Position numbers and translations under genes: made by a program | Part shown: one piece after another, positions 38,025 to 49,834 of the stretch | Layout: every line of letters starts with the position of its first letter | Position numbering within the stretch: position 1 is the first letter of the stretch | Source of the DNA: Blasia pusilla | Lineage: Eukaryota; Marchantiophyta; Marchantiopsida; Blasiales | DNA length: 64,000 bases | Direction: 5' to 3' | Assembly: GCA_050084515.1 (NCBI GenBank) | Contig: CM114271.1 | Coordinates: 50,778,001 to 50,842,000, forward strand | The notes under the pieces: generated by a model | What the model was told of the DNA's origin: nothing | Seen by the model: only the letters and a program-made list of their open reading frames with translations | The model's database searches: none

Positions 38025-38705
38025 CACTTGCTACAAAAGGCCTCGATTGACTTTAAGAGCTAATCTTTGAGAATTTGCACCAAATCAACTTTTCAAGCAT
38101 TCTCTTTGAGGGAACATGCTCTTTTGTGTTCATGTGTGAGTAGAAGAGTGGCGGCTTGGCTTACTACAATTGACATGTCGTCTTTCATACATTATATCCT
38201 TGAAGATTCTACAATTAAGCCTTGGAATTCCTCATTCTTTTCTTCTAGATGTGCCTTACTTGATGTTGAGGGTATCCATATTCTCCTAATTCTCCAATAT
38301 GTACATGGTGGAGAACGAAATCCCACAATGTGATCAATGGCTCGCATTGCATGATAAAGTGATGGGCAAGAGAAACTAAATGTCCTACCTTCTACTCTAG
38401 CAATGTTCTCTGATTGATGAATTGATCTTGTTATGTTCCCAATTTACTTTTGTGTATTGGATGATGTGTCAGGTTGCACATACTAAGGATTTCATAGCCA
38501 ATACAACTCTTACAATAAGAATGGAGTTAAGTGATGTAGTCAAACATGCGATTGATGAAATTATTCCCTTTATAGTGGAAGTTTTTGTCTACTTATATAT
38601 GTCTTTTCATACATTTATAAAAACATATGCTTACTATTCCCTTGAGAATTATCAACTCCCCCCCTCTTGTAATCCTTCTTTCTTCGTTGCCACTGTTTAT
38701 TCTCG
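38025..38705 (+). repeat. Dispersed repeat copy B
   Basis: Plus-strand partner of 2,320-3,095 (minus). The order of shared blocks is the same: GCCTCGATTGACTTTAA, GAGAATTTGCACCAA, GCATTCTCTTTGAGG, GGTATCCATATTCTCC, CCTACCTTCTACT, ATGTCTTTTCATA and ATTCCCTTGAGAATTATCAA. The two copies are old and non-coding in their present state. A third copy was not seen. Confidence 0.65.
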
Positions 38706-38759
38706 CAATGCATCTCGATGTATTGGCATACATATGTCAAGCTAATGTATTTTATGTCA

Positions 38760-39120
38760 TCTTATTTTCAAACTATCCATCCCGTAACTTTTTGAGCTGG
38801 TTTTTGTGTTGGATTTAACCCTCTGGTCATGCCATTTTCTTTTTACAATCCTTTTCGGATTTCCCGCATTTTCCCTTCGTGGAATGTTGTTTCCTTTCTT
38901 TGTCCTTTCAAGAAAAACTTAATAAAATTCATTCGACTTTAACCATAAGTGCCTATGCATATTTTAGGCATAGCCAGGATGTTCCAAGGGGTTTCGCTTT
39001 GGCACTTGGCTCACAAAGAATAAAACTTCTTTGTAAAATCAACCAAACAAATCTTAGGATTTCTGAACTTGCTTTGAAGTTCACGGAAAAACTGAACTTA
39101 GGAACTTACGGGTTTGATTT
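38760..39120. other. Intergenic DNA
   Basis: No gene or repeat recognised. Confidence 0.5.
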
Positions 39121-39125
39121 ATTTT

Positions 39126-39479
39126 TCAATTAGCAAGAAAGGGCAAGAAATCCGGAACAACTCGACCTGAAGTATTTACCCTCCGCAGAGAAAGTACCGA
39201 ACCTAAAATCTTCCCGAACCTCCAGACACTCGCCCCAGATCCTCCACCGCAGGCGACAGCTGGACAAACCGCCCTGGGCGGTCGCCGCGGTGCATCTAAC
39301 GAGAGGACGAGTTCCGCAAGTTGCAACGAATGAATGAGCTTCATCCATGACCGGTGGGTCCGTCTTTTCACGGCTTTCTTGTAAGGCCTACATCCTTTAA
39401 CATCCTTTAACGGATTTTTATTAGCGTTGAATGGTTTCCACCAATAGGAAGGAGGAGGTAGCGGCAATTGACTCGCCAT
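39126..39479 (-). CDS. Possible exon or small hypothetical gene
   Basis: A minus-strand frame from an ATG near 39,479 reads MASQLPLPPPSYWWKPFN at its start, then a basic KAVKRRTHRS stretch, and ends at a stop near 39,126. It is in a CpG-containing patch within AT-rich DNA, as gene starts here tend to be. A second overlapping frame (39,130-39,348) reads equally well, so the true frame is unclear. A GTAAAT donor near 39,180 would allow an intron. No known domain. It could equally be non-coding. Confidence 0.25.
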   Translation of the reverse strand: MASQLPLPPPSYWWKPFNANKNPLKDVKGCRPYKKAVKRRTHRSWMKLIHSLQLAELVLSLDAPRRPPRAVCPAVACGGGSGASVWRFGKILGSVLSLRRVNTSGRVVPDFLPFLAN

Positions 39480-39499
39480 CACTTCCCACGTTCCTGAGC

Positions 39500-40400
39500 C
39501 AATCGCGATCCCTTCGAACTTCCAAGAGGAGGAGGAGGAGTTCCAAACACGACACGTAACTCGCTCTATCTAGAGTTTTAGGGAACAGTAGACTTTCCTT
39601 ACTTTAGGTCCTCAACAGTCGCAGCGCACTGCTTTCATTGGTCCTCACTTCGTTTGGGTTCTGTCATGTGCTCGTGAGTTGTTGACAACTAACCCCCTTT
39701 CGTTCCTTGTCATTTCTTATTCGTCCGTTTCTCCGATCCTCCCAATCATCCGACTTACGTTTAACTGGCCCTCTCTACATTTGCTGAGTTAATTTAACTA
39801 ATGAACTTCTTACGTAACTAGTGTGCCACTCGTAATGGAAGGTATGCATACGTTTGCACACTATGTATTTGTTAAAATAAAATAGTTTTAATGAACTTTT
39901 TTTTAGCGTTTGGGTTTGAGTAGAGCGGGGGAGGAGCACGAATTTGGTAATACCTATTCAATTTTTTTCTCATATTTTCAAATTTAGAATCCATGCACAT
40001 GCCTTAATTCCTAACATCATGCCAACTCCTATTGCAATCCCTTCCATACCAATTTGGACATGGTTATGTCAATTTGATCTCCTTCACTCTTTCCATCCAA
40101 GTCTCCCTCATTCTAGACCCCACACCTGTATTCCCACTGCTCTTCATTTGATCCCATCACCCGAAAAGCATTGATTCTCCCATTAGAATGGTTGGCGTGT
40201 GATCCCACATAAGTCGGTGCTTTGTATCTCCTACTTCTCTTCCTCCAACGGAAGGTGAGACAGGTGATCATCAAACCTCCTAGCGTATTTTGCGCTTTAT
40301 GTTTGGGGCTTGGGGCAATCTTTTGAAAAAGAATTTACTTTGAATAGAGAAAATCCAAGGCAACAATGAGAGAATATCTCAGTAATGTCTCTAGGCCTTG
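39500..40400. other. Intergenic DNA
   Basis: No gene recognised. A GAGGAGGAGG run lies near 39,525-39,540. Confidence 0.5.
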
Positions 40401-40439
40401 TTGACCCCTTGGCTTTTCCTTGCCCTTTAGTTGCAACCA

Positions 40440-40731
40440 ATGATGCTCGAGTTGATTAAACTTGATTTCCCTCCTTCTCGCCTCCCCCCTCCCCCCTCCC
40501 CAATCCCCAATCCCCAACTCGTCCACATATCTCGCACTTGACCCGTGCTTCTTCTCCCCCACCCGCACCCCATGCCTCCCCCTTGTTGCCCTACATGTCC
40601 TTGCCCCACCTCCCACCCCGAGAAATAATTAGGGGCCCCATCTCTTGCAATCCATATCCGCAAACATGTCTGGATTTGTCCATCCATGTATGACCTAGGA
40701 ATGGACTTATTCATTTATGTGCAACAATGTG
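40440..40731. mobile_element. TIR element, copy 4 (right end and C-rich interior)
   Basis: The right end reads TTTATGTGCAACAATG. Read on the minus strand, the end and inward sequence follow those of copy 3 (TTGCACA, AATGGACAA, GTCCGTGGACATGG-like, then CAAGAGATGGGGCC against CAAGAGGTGGGATCC). The interior is a C-rich CCTCCCCC tract. The left end was not found, so the copy may be truncated. Confidence 0.45.
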
Positions 40732-40734
40732 AAG

Positions 40735-43700
40735 AACACTTGGCCCTAAGATGAAATATACACTTTAATAGAAACTGGGATGGAAAACCCATGGGGATAC
40801 AAAGGAGGGGGGGCATGGAGAGCCAAAAAACCCGCGGGCCGAAGTCGGCCCCGAAGAGACAGAAGGGGATCTCCCTCCTAATGCAAATGAAAAAATAAAA
40901 AAAATTCAGATCCAATGTGCTGAATCATACTCTCACTTTTATCTTCTTAGAAAACCATTCATATGAAATAAATTTTTCACCTTCCCTATATGTTGAACTC
41001 TTTTCAATTTATCTTTTGAAAGAGAAGGATTTGCCACAAGTTTACTAGCAATAGTGATCTTTTATATGTAAATCTCCTCAAATATCACTCTAGTTTTTTT
41101 TTTATTTCTCTTTCCTGCTATATATCTGAGAAGGCATACATTCCGAATCCATCATCTAACATATCATCATCTCGAGGTAAAATAGGACTAGAAATCTCGC
41201 CCATAACTCTAAAATCATAGTTCTTCCCATGACCTACCATCCCTCCAACTTTACAAAGGAAGATTTCGCAACAATCAGATCTTGTCTAATGAAGAGGAAC
41301 ATGAAGGAATAAAGCCTTTAATATATTACCCTTGGTAGGGGTACAATTCCTCTTAGGACAAAATCCCAATTTTATTCAGCCCTAAACATATCCCTTCTTC
41401 TTGTATTATAATTGATTCATTAAATATCAAATGATGTTGCTTGTGTGAATAAAGGTTAAAAATAATCTGTGAGTATTCTAGACCTAACATTAATGGATGG
41501 TTTGATCTATCAAATAGATTTGAGGATCTTGATCACCAAATCCTCCATAATCTCCATTAGGATATTCATGTATAATAAACCCCCACTCAGCCTAATTAAG
41601 ACCTTAGCGAATATGACCCCCACATGGTCCTCTACCCATATTATCCTCAAGTATAAGCTTAAGCCTTTGTGCATCACCATGAGAAGCATTCCCAATGACA
41701 GGGCCCAAAGATACCCCATAATATGTATCCCACATGGTTTTCCTATCCTCCCATTAAACACTTACCAAATCTATTGTGAAGCAATTATATAGGCATGTAG
41801 CATAGATAAGAAGTTTAGGAAGTTTCTCTTGTAGAGGATTAACAACTATGATATGAGCGTAAATATTAATCACATGACTATGAAATGTGGACAAAATTGT
41901 CTCATTACCCTCATCTCCCTCTCCAACCATAATTTCCAGCCCCACACAAGTGACAACCCTTACCTTAGTAAAACCCTTGTTTTTCCTTCTCAAGTAATCA
42001 CTAGTCATAAGACATTTGCGAAAAATTGGATCTCGGGATTTTCGTGATTTGGTCATTCACAGTGTTATATGTTTTCTTCCAAAATTATTGTTTCTAGACT
42101 AAAAAGAAATTAATGAGGATAAAAAAAATAAGGGCATCCCTCCGAAAAATTAGCATGAGCCAAATCCTCCGTGAAATTTGATTTGTAGACCCAAAATTGA
42201 GTTCAAAAGAAATGAAAGGAGCATGAAACGACTATTTTGAGAGTGTAGAAAACCATTATTTTGAGAATCCTTTGCAAGTCCAAAACCACTATTTTGTAAT
42301 TTCAACCACCCACGTCAAGACTTCTTACATGTTGCTATGGAAAGTTGTTCCCATAAGCTCATCTTCTCCTAAGATATCTTCCATCATCTCTAGCCTTCCA
42401 TTCTATGATTCTCTCAAGAATCACAACCCTATTTTGCGGCTGATCGGGTCTTTGCGTATTGCTAGTGTTGGAGTTGGATCTGACAAAACATTGCGGTCAA
42501 AACTCTTGATTGGCTTCCTCGACTTCCTAAGGAGAGACCTTGATTCATGTCGGCAGTCTAAAGCACCTTCAAGCAGTTGTGGCAAGCCAAAATTAAACAT
42601 TCACAAAGCGAAGAAATTCTTTGTAATATCAAGGTTATTCAAGGTCTATTCTATGTATATTTAAGATGCATCTATCGTCCTTGAGAAAACCTAGTGAGAG
42701 GTGACGTAAAAAATACCATGTGCCATCCTTTCGAACATCCATCACAAAGTAGCATAGTGGTTGCATCTTGAGCAGATCCACACATGATACAACCCAACCA
42801 AGTACTACTACTAAGCTTGGGTCAACTGCCCCATTATATTAGGAAGGTGAAATGAAGAGAAAATAAATAGGATATTTGAAGGGCACATCCAATATTGGTA
42901 TCATCTTTTTTGGTTCTGACCATGATTGCACTCTTCATGATTTTCAAGATTTACTCTTACCATGACAAGAAGTGTGGGACATTGAGCCTCAAGAAAATGA
43001 AATCTTCTCTCCAATTCCAAAATCCAAAATCTGGAATTGAAATTCCTCATCATATTAGAACACATTCAACAACAAAATATTTGTCTACAAGAATGTAGAT
43101 CCTTATTTTAAGTTGCCCATATTTTGAGTAAAAGTCTTTCTAAAGACAAACATTGTTCTTAAATCCAAGTATGAGGATATTGGAAATGCAAGTGAGTGGG
43201 AAATACTTTCTAAGTAGACAGCTCCATGATTTTACCCTTCATCCGTGTCGTGCGTCTATTCCCCTCGAACATCAATCTCTAGTGTTGCGGAAGCCTACGT
43301 TCAATAGGACACACTCTCATCGCCGATCTGCGCCTAAACACATTCACGTTAGTCTGGTCTGGATCAACCAGCCATCCAACCTACACATTCTCAACTCACC
43401 ACCTCATGAAGCTCAACCTTCCCTCACTCCTAGCTTCCCAACGCGGGAAAATCTTCCGAGACGTGGGACAGACTTTCGGATTAGTCCCTCAGTTAGTCCC
43501 AACACCTAAAATGGCAGTTGCGCTCCTAGCGGTCCCAACTATGCGATGGACTTCACAAGAGCTCCCAACCAATACCCAAAAGTACGAGTCGGGGATTGGA
43601 ATCCAATAGGGACCTCCAAAATCCATTCTATGGGACTTGGTTTGGATTTCGAATCCCAACGCCAAAACTTCCGATCCATTCTGTGCCCTTGAGTCACCAT

Positions 43701-43995
43701 GCGGCGCCCAAAGTAGGATTCGAGTCCCAAGCACCCTTGGACACCTTCCCCCTTACTAGCATTTGTGGGGATATCAACCCTCCCCCTACCTTTGGGGAAG
43801 AGTCTTTTTGGCCCTCAACCCGACTCCCTATACATTTGTTTTTGGAAAATATCTCGTCTTTTGCTTGAGCGTCTGCCAAAATATTTGATGCATTGGAATT
43901 GGCTCCCCATAAGATTTCCAACGCCACCTCACTTTTACCAAACACATCTTAGGACTAAAAGTTATGATAAAAAAATAGAATCAAAAACACCAAAT
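40735..43995. other. Intergenic DNA, about 3.3 kb
   Basis: Many short frames on both strands, none with a domain I recognise. The part at 43.3-43.9 kb is less AT-rich but shows no coding motif. Confidence 0.5.
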
Positions 43996-43999
43996 GCTA

Positions 44000-44070
44000 G
44001 CCACGTCCCAAGTGTGGTTGTCACCCTTTGGCCACGTCTCAAGTCTGGTTGTCACCCTTTGGCCACGTCT
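44000..44070. repeat. 31-bp tandem repeat, about 2.3 copies
   Basis: GCCACGTCTCAAGTCTGG plus TTGTCACCCTTTG occurs at 44,000 and 44,031, with a partial third copy at 44,062. Confidence 0.85.
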
Positions 44071-44269
44071 CGTCTAGGACTCAACTCCTCTCAAGTTTGG
44101 GTTCGCATTTGGTTCTGGTTTCCTAGTCAAGACCATAAACGCAAATGGTAGCCTCGCTCACGTCTCACACTTGTGTTTCCTAACTTGTCTCTTCTTGAGA
44201 CTTCTCCAAAGCGCAAACCATCCTAGCATGAGCTCGCTCGAGTCCGGATGTTCCGCTTCGCGCTCCTTT

Positions 44270-45010
44270 ACAAGGTTGCACAGAAACGGACAAGTCCGTC
44301 CATGGGACAGACATGGAACATCAGGCACGAGCAAGGGTATTTATGGCACCTAGATTGACCGCGCGGGCTCCACTTGCAAGCCATCGCTACGAACTCCGAT
44401 GAAGGGTGCGGGGCAGGATGTGGGCCTCTGTTGCAACGCAAGATGTGCGGGCTACGGTGCGGGCCTTTAAGTCCGCGTCCAGGCTGCTTGCCGGCTACGT
44501 ACGAGCCATGAAGCCCGTGTGGAGGCTACGTCACGAGCCTTAGACTCCGCGCATGGGCTTGTTGCCGACTAGGGTGCGGGCTGCTGCGGGCCGCCAAGCC
44601 TGGGCGCGGGCTCATTGCGGGCCCCGAAGCCCAGCCTGCTTTCAGGCCTGAGAGTCCACATGCGGGCTAGGATGCGGGCTTGCATGTGGGCCTTGGAGCC
44701 CGCATGCAGGCTAATTGGGCGCATGCAAGCCCGACGCGGGCTCGCATACGGGCCGCCAAGCCCGCAAGCGCGGGCTAGATTCGAGTCATCAAGCCCGCGC
44801 AAAGCCGGCGCGCAAACTCCAAGGCCTAGGTGGGCCGTAGAGTGGGCTCTATGCGGGACCTGGATCCCGGCATAGGGCATGAGCTTGCAGGTGGGCCGTT
44901 GAGCTTGCCCGCGGATGGCCTGCACTGTGGGTTGCTTGCGGGCAAGGGCGTGAGGCCGCGCACGGGCTCCTTGGGGGTCGTGCGGGCCTCGGGTTGTGGG
45001 CGGGTCATGT
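44270..45010. mobile_element. GC-rich TIR element, copy 5 (about 740 bp)
   Basis: The left end ACAAGGTTGCACAGAAACGG continues ACAAGTCCGTCCATGGGAC, the best-preserved version of the family terminus, and contains the palindrome CGGACAAGTCCG-like core. The interior is extremely GC-rich and made of GGGCT/AGCCC words. The right end is not clear; composition drops at about 45,010 where AT-rich DNA resumes. Frames here on both strands are products of the repeat. Confidence 0.6.
44540..44815. repeat. Internal GC-rich minisatellite, period about 37 bp
   Basis: Units of the form AAGCCCGC..GCGGGCT..TTGCGGGCC recur with changes. Because AGCCCGC and GCGGGCT are reverse complements, each unit can fold on itself. 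Similar words occur inside copies 2 and 6. Confidence 0.6.
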
Positions 45011-45014
45011 GATT

Positions 45015-45745
45015 CTAGTGAGGTATTAAATAAATTTTGTCACTATTATGGTTTGGGTGATTGATGGTTTGAGAGGTTAGAATAGGGTTATTGTAGGAGA
45101 ATATAGGTTAGTTAGAAATGCAAGTAATTGATGAATTTGGGATCCTAGTGGTAGAGAAAGGAATGAAAATATTAAAAAATATTTGAATAGGATGGTTGTA
45201 TTGCAAAATAGGTATGTTGGAAATTGAAAGTAGGCCAAGAAGTTAGGATAGGTCAAGAAGGAATCTAATAGGAGAATAAAAGAAGGTTTATTAAAGAAAA
45301 TTAATGGAGATGATTTAGTAATCAATTGTAAGTGGGGGTAGATGATTTGGGGAGTTAGAAGGGTTCATTCTCTTCCTTCCATCCTCCCCTATATAAACTT
45401 GCTCATTTTTTATATACCCTCACAATCTCATTCCTCCCTTCATCTCTCTCTCTCTCTGAAGTTTTTTTTCTCCATAGATAGATGAACTTGATAAGTGAGA
45501 ATATATTTTGCCACTAGATAACCCTGATACTAAAGATATTTTGGTTATCTAGGTTAGCATATTGATCTTTTTTGTTCATAGTGAATATTCCAAGAATGCT
45601 CCGAAATAGGGTACTAGTGGGAAATGGACAAAGAAGGGAAGTGAGACCTACGAGTGAAGTGGAAGAGACAACTCCATTACAAATAGGTTCGAAATAAACA
45701 TAAAATATTATTTATGTTGTATAAAATATTGATGGGGTTGCGGAC
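45015..45745. other. AT-rich flank of the hAT element
   Basis: No gene recognised. A CTCTCTCTCTCT run lies near 45,445. The 5' end and TIR of the hAT transposon should lie here but were not found by eye. Confidence 0.45.
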
Positions 45746-48084
45746 ATGCCACCGAGTGACAGTCTTGAGGAATGCATAAGAGTTGTTGGGCCTATTCAAG
45801 GGAGGAGTAGTTCTAGGAAGAAGCAAGCTGATCTGAGGGATTCTTTCAACATCCAAGGAATAGAAGTTGCGAATGACATGTGGGCAAAATATTTCTACGA
45901 ATGTGGAATACCATTCAATGTAGTGCGGCAAGATGCTTTCAAAGAAGCAAGCTTGGAAACAACAAAGATGAAGGGTTACTCAGTCCTAGTTACAATTCGT
46001 TGCGCATCACCCTACTTGAGAAACATATGGGGAAGGTGAAGGACAAGGTAGATGGCATATTGGAAAAATTGCGTTTGGGGGCCACGATCATAATGGATCC
46101 TTGGACCAATGTGAGGAGCGAGTCTTTAGTGAACATAATGGTCTCATGTCCACAAGGTGAGGCCGTGATTGAGTTGGTAGACACCAAAGGGGAATCCCAA
46201 ACAGCGGAATGGTTGGCATGTAACATAGAGAGGACTATCATGCGCATCGATCCAAAGAAAGTGTTGCAACTTGTGACAGAAAATGCTAGCAATGAGCGAG
46301 CAGCAGGGAAACTTATCTAAGCAAAGTTCCCTCATATTCTTTGGGGTGGATGCGTATCACATTCTCTTGATCTAGTCTCCAAAGAGTGGACTAAATGGCC
46401 TTGGGTGGATAGGATTTTTGCACAAACTCGTGAGATGGTAGTATTTGTGAAGACTAGAACTTGGATGATGGCCAAATTTATGGAAACGAATCCAATGAAG
46501 ACACGATTTTTGCTTCCTGCAAATACACGCTTTGCGACAAATTTTATCATGGTGGGACGCGTCTTAGAATTGAGCAAGACGTTCCACGTAATGGTTGCTA
46601 CCAATGCTTTTAGGAAGTATTTCAATGGGAGGGATCCGAGGCAAAGGGAGAAGGCACGAGAGATTGAGACTATTGAGGCCAATCATGATTTTTGGATGGA
46701 GGGGGAGGAGTTGTTTGCTGCGGCTCAACCAACTATTATTCTGTTGAGAGAGTGTGATGGTCATAAGGCAATGATTGGGCATATTTATCGCCGTATTTTT
46801 GAGATAATGCAAGAGACTCAATCTTTTCCTTTAACTCCATGTCTCGGTGTGGGCGGGAGGCATCGCGGTTATTTGTCACAATGTCTAGAGCTATAGAGAT
46901 GGTCGATGTTATTTCTAGGTGGTGGGCACTTATCCACAACAAGTTACATGCAATAGGCTACATTTTCGCCCCTTACAATCTTCTTGATAGTGTTCAAGAC
47001 GTCACTTCAAATATTGAGTGGATGAGAGATTTCAAACAATATCTGAAACTTTATGCAACGGGGGTGCATGCCTTCAATGTCACCGAGGCTAATTCTTATG
47101 TGGCAACTTGCTTGCGAGAGTTGGGCAACATTGTGAACCATCAAGAAATATTTGTGGATAAATTTGGTAGGGAAGTTGTCGATTCACTTAGTCCCTGTGA
47201 TTGGTGGAGCATGCACGGTCAAGGTGCACCAACATTGCGCTATGTGGCTAAGTCCATATTAGCACAAGTGGTTTCATCTTCTTCAGCGGAGAGAAATTGG
47301 AGTAGTTATGGTTTCACCCATGACAAGCACATGAATAAATTGACCAACGAGCATGCCAGGGATTTGGTTTACACACAAACTCAAGGTTTGGAGATAAGGG
47401 TGTTTCTCAGAAATCAAGACAAGCGCTCTTGTACGAGCAATACTTTTCAGGAAGGGATGGACAAGAACAAGCTAGGAGGGAAGTGAATCTAGCTTGCATG
47501 CAAGAAACCATGATGGTAATCATGAAGATAACCTTGACTTGCAAGATGAGGATATGGAGGAGGTGGATGTGATATGTGGAATTCATGGCATCAAAGCAAG
47601 AGAGGATACTCATATCGGCAACACTGAAAATTTTGATTCCGAGGGGCTTGGAAAAGATGAAGATGATGTTGAAATGGAACGTTGGATTCGAGAGCAAGAA
47701 GAAGAGCAATAAAGTAGGACTTCAAGCAAAGCCAATTTTCCCAGAACTTCTCCTTACACGGCCTTAAACCTTGAGATTCTTGCACCAGTAGGAGTTCAGA
47801 ATTTTTCCACCGAGTCTAGTAAACCTATGCGGGATACTCCTCCACAATCTTTGAGCGTTGAAACGGTGGAATTAGTTGATGAGCCTAATGATAATGATAT
47901 TCTCATAACTATGGTTCCAAACTCTCAACCCATCAATCATGGCATGGATAGTTCATAAGTTTCCTCCGATGATGAAACAACTGCAATAGGAACTCGTCGC
48001 CAATCCACCCGACTTCGAACTATTGAGCCGCCAAATTACTGCTTACATCTTAATCCACCGGACTCAACCATGGACCTAGAGTAG
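45746..48084 (+). pseudogene. hAT-family transposase (DUF659 / hATC type), broken
   Basis: Cut-and-paste transposase of the hAT superfamily. Frames in order: MPPSDSLEECIRVVGPIQGR with IPFNVVRQDAFKEA (start of DUF659, 45.75-46.0 kb); IIMDPWTNVRSE (catalytic D, usually DGWTN) and LVTENASN, then a stop near 46,318; GGCVSHSLDLVSKEW and MKTRFLLPANTRFAT (46.34-46.6 kb); IEMVDVISRWWALIHNKLHA (46.9 kb); and the hATC dimerisation region DWWSMHGQGAPTLRYVAKSI, then SSSSAERNWSSY (47.2-47.35 kb). The N-terminal BED finger is not visible. At least two frameshifts (about 46,030 and 46,850) and one stop break it. Unusually, a frame rich in acidic residues and Ser/Thr continues about 230 residues past hATC to a TAG at 48,082-48,084, with further interruptions. 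Confidence 0.92.
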
Positions 48085-48229
48085 AAGAGTAATTACAAAA
48101 TTTAGTGAGACTGATTAGATGATAGTTGTAGCAAACTTGTTTTGTGTCGACTATTGTAAGAATGTCATTTTTATGACAATCCTTTTATTATACTTCTCGC
48201 TAATAAAGCATTTATTTTTACATTGAAGG

Positions 48230-49830
48230 TGAAATTGGTAAGTGTGAGTTTTGAGCTTGTGGTCACAACTCCATTTTGCTCAAAACTTTTCAAGAGTGCT
48301 ACAAATGCAAGTTGGGAAAGTTGGACATGATGAAAAATGAAAAAACCTTATTTCCATTGAAGGTTTAGTGGTTCAGGGCAAAAAGGTACTTTCCTCACAA
48401 CTCTATTTTGGTCAAAAATTGGCAAGGGTGGAACGGACACCTTGGAAACCATGTTGAAAAACTTTCAACTCAAGATGGGAAAGTAAGACAAGGTGAAAAA
48501 TGATACAAGGTCTTATGGTTTGGGTCCAAAAAGGACCCGAACTATTCCATTTTGGACCCGAGCAAAAGCTCCTTCGGGTCCAAAAAGGACCCGAAGGAGC
48601 TTTTGCTCACAATTCCATTTTTCCTCAAACTTGGCATGAGTGCTAGAGTCACCTTGGGGACTAGGTTGACCAAATTGCAGCTTAAGATGACAAAATTAAA
48701 AAAAAAAAGGAAAAAACCTTATTTTGATAGAAGGTCTCGGGTCCTAAAAGGAGTTAGAAATTTTTTAACCTTTTCACACAACTCCATTCTGACTAAAACT
48801 AGGCTAGAGTGTAACATGCACCCTCATGACCATGTGGGAAAAATTTCAGCTCAAGGTGACAAAGTTGGACAAGATGGAAAATGAAAAAAATCTTATTTTG
48901 GTAGAAGGTCTGATGGTTCTGGTCCAAAAAGCTTTTTGAGCTTTTGCTCACAACTTTATTTTTCCTAAAACTTGGCAAGGATGCTAGGGTCACCTTGGGG
49001 ACCATTTTGGCCAAATTTCAGCTCAAGATGACAAATGTGGACAAGATGAAAAATGGAAAAACCTTATTTTGGTAGAAGGTCTGATGGTTGAGGTCCAAAA
49101 AGGAGTTAGAATTTTTTGAGCTTTTGCTCACCACTCCAATTTTCCTCAAACTTGGCAAACATGCTAGCGTCACATTGGGGACTATGTTGGCCAAATTTCA
49201 GCTCAAGATGACAAATTTGGACAAGATGAAAAATGAAAAAATCTTGTATTGGTAGAAGGTCTGATGATTCGGGTCCAAAAAAGAGTTAGAAAATTTTAGG
49301 GTTTTGCTCACAACTTTATTTTACCTAAAACTTGGCAAGACTGCAAGGGCCACCTTGGGGACCATGTTGGCCAAATTGCAGCTAAAGATGAGAAACCTTA
49401 TTTTGGTAGAAGGTCACAACTTCATTTTTCCTAAAACTTGGCAAGAGTGCTAGATGCACCTGGGGAACCATATTGTCCAAATTTCAGCTCAAGATGACAA
49501 AGTTGGACAAGATGAAAAATGAAAAACCCATTTTTTCATAGAAGGTTTGATGGTTCGGGTCCAAAAAAGAGTTAGTAATTTGTGGGGTTTTGCTCACAAC
49601 TCCATTTTGCATGAAACTTTACTAGACTTTAACATGCACCTTGGGAAACACGTGGGAAAAATTTAAGTTCAAAATGTGAAAGTTGGACAAGATGAAAAAT
49701 GAAAAAACGTTATTTTGATAGAAGGTCTTATGGTTCGCGTTCAAAATTGACTTGGTACTCTTTGAACTTGTGGTCCCAACTCCATTTTGCTTTAAACTTG
49801 GCAAGAGTGCTAGACCAAATCTTTTCATTC
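48230..49830. repeat. Satellite array B, period about 180 bp, about 8-9 copies
   Basis: The core TTGGACAAGATGAAAAATG recurs near 48323, 48487, 48689, 48868, 49040, 49220, 49505 and 49685, with one unit shortened near 49,390. Each unit also has TTTTGGTAGAAGGTCTGATG, GTTCGGGTCCAAAAA, GAGCTTTTGCTCACAACTCC, AAACTTGGCAAGAGTGCTAG and GTCACCTTGGGGACCATGTT blocks, then CCAAATTTCAGCTCAAGATG. It is much better conserved than array A. Minus-strand frames such as 48,799-49,014 and 49,622-49,828 are shadows: the unit length is a multiple of three. Confidence 0.93.
48560..48608. repeat. Perfect 22-bp inverted repeat with 5-nt loop in satellite B
   Basis: The left arm GAGCAAAAGCTCCTTCGGGT+CC at 48,560-48,581 is the exact reverse complement of 48,587-48,608, with an AAAAA loop. 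The arms match satellite words GGGTCCAAAAA and GAGCTTTTGCTC in both orientations, so it marks an inverted junction in the array. Confidence 0.95.
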
Positions 49831-49834
49831 TCCA

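Noticed and set aside
44569-45012. Long frames on both strands at 44.6-45.0 kb
   Set aside because: They arise from the self-complementary GC-rich minisatellite, not from a gene.
48799-49828. Similar minus-strand frames within the satellite array
   Set aside because: They are translations of the 180-bp repeat, whose length is a multiple of three; there is no sign of a protein.
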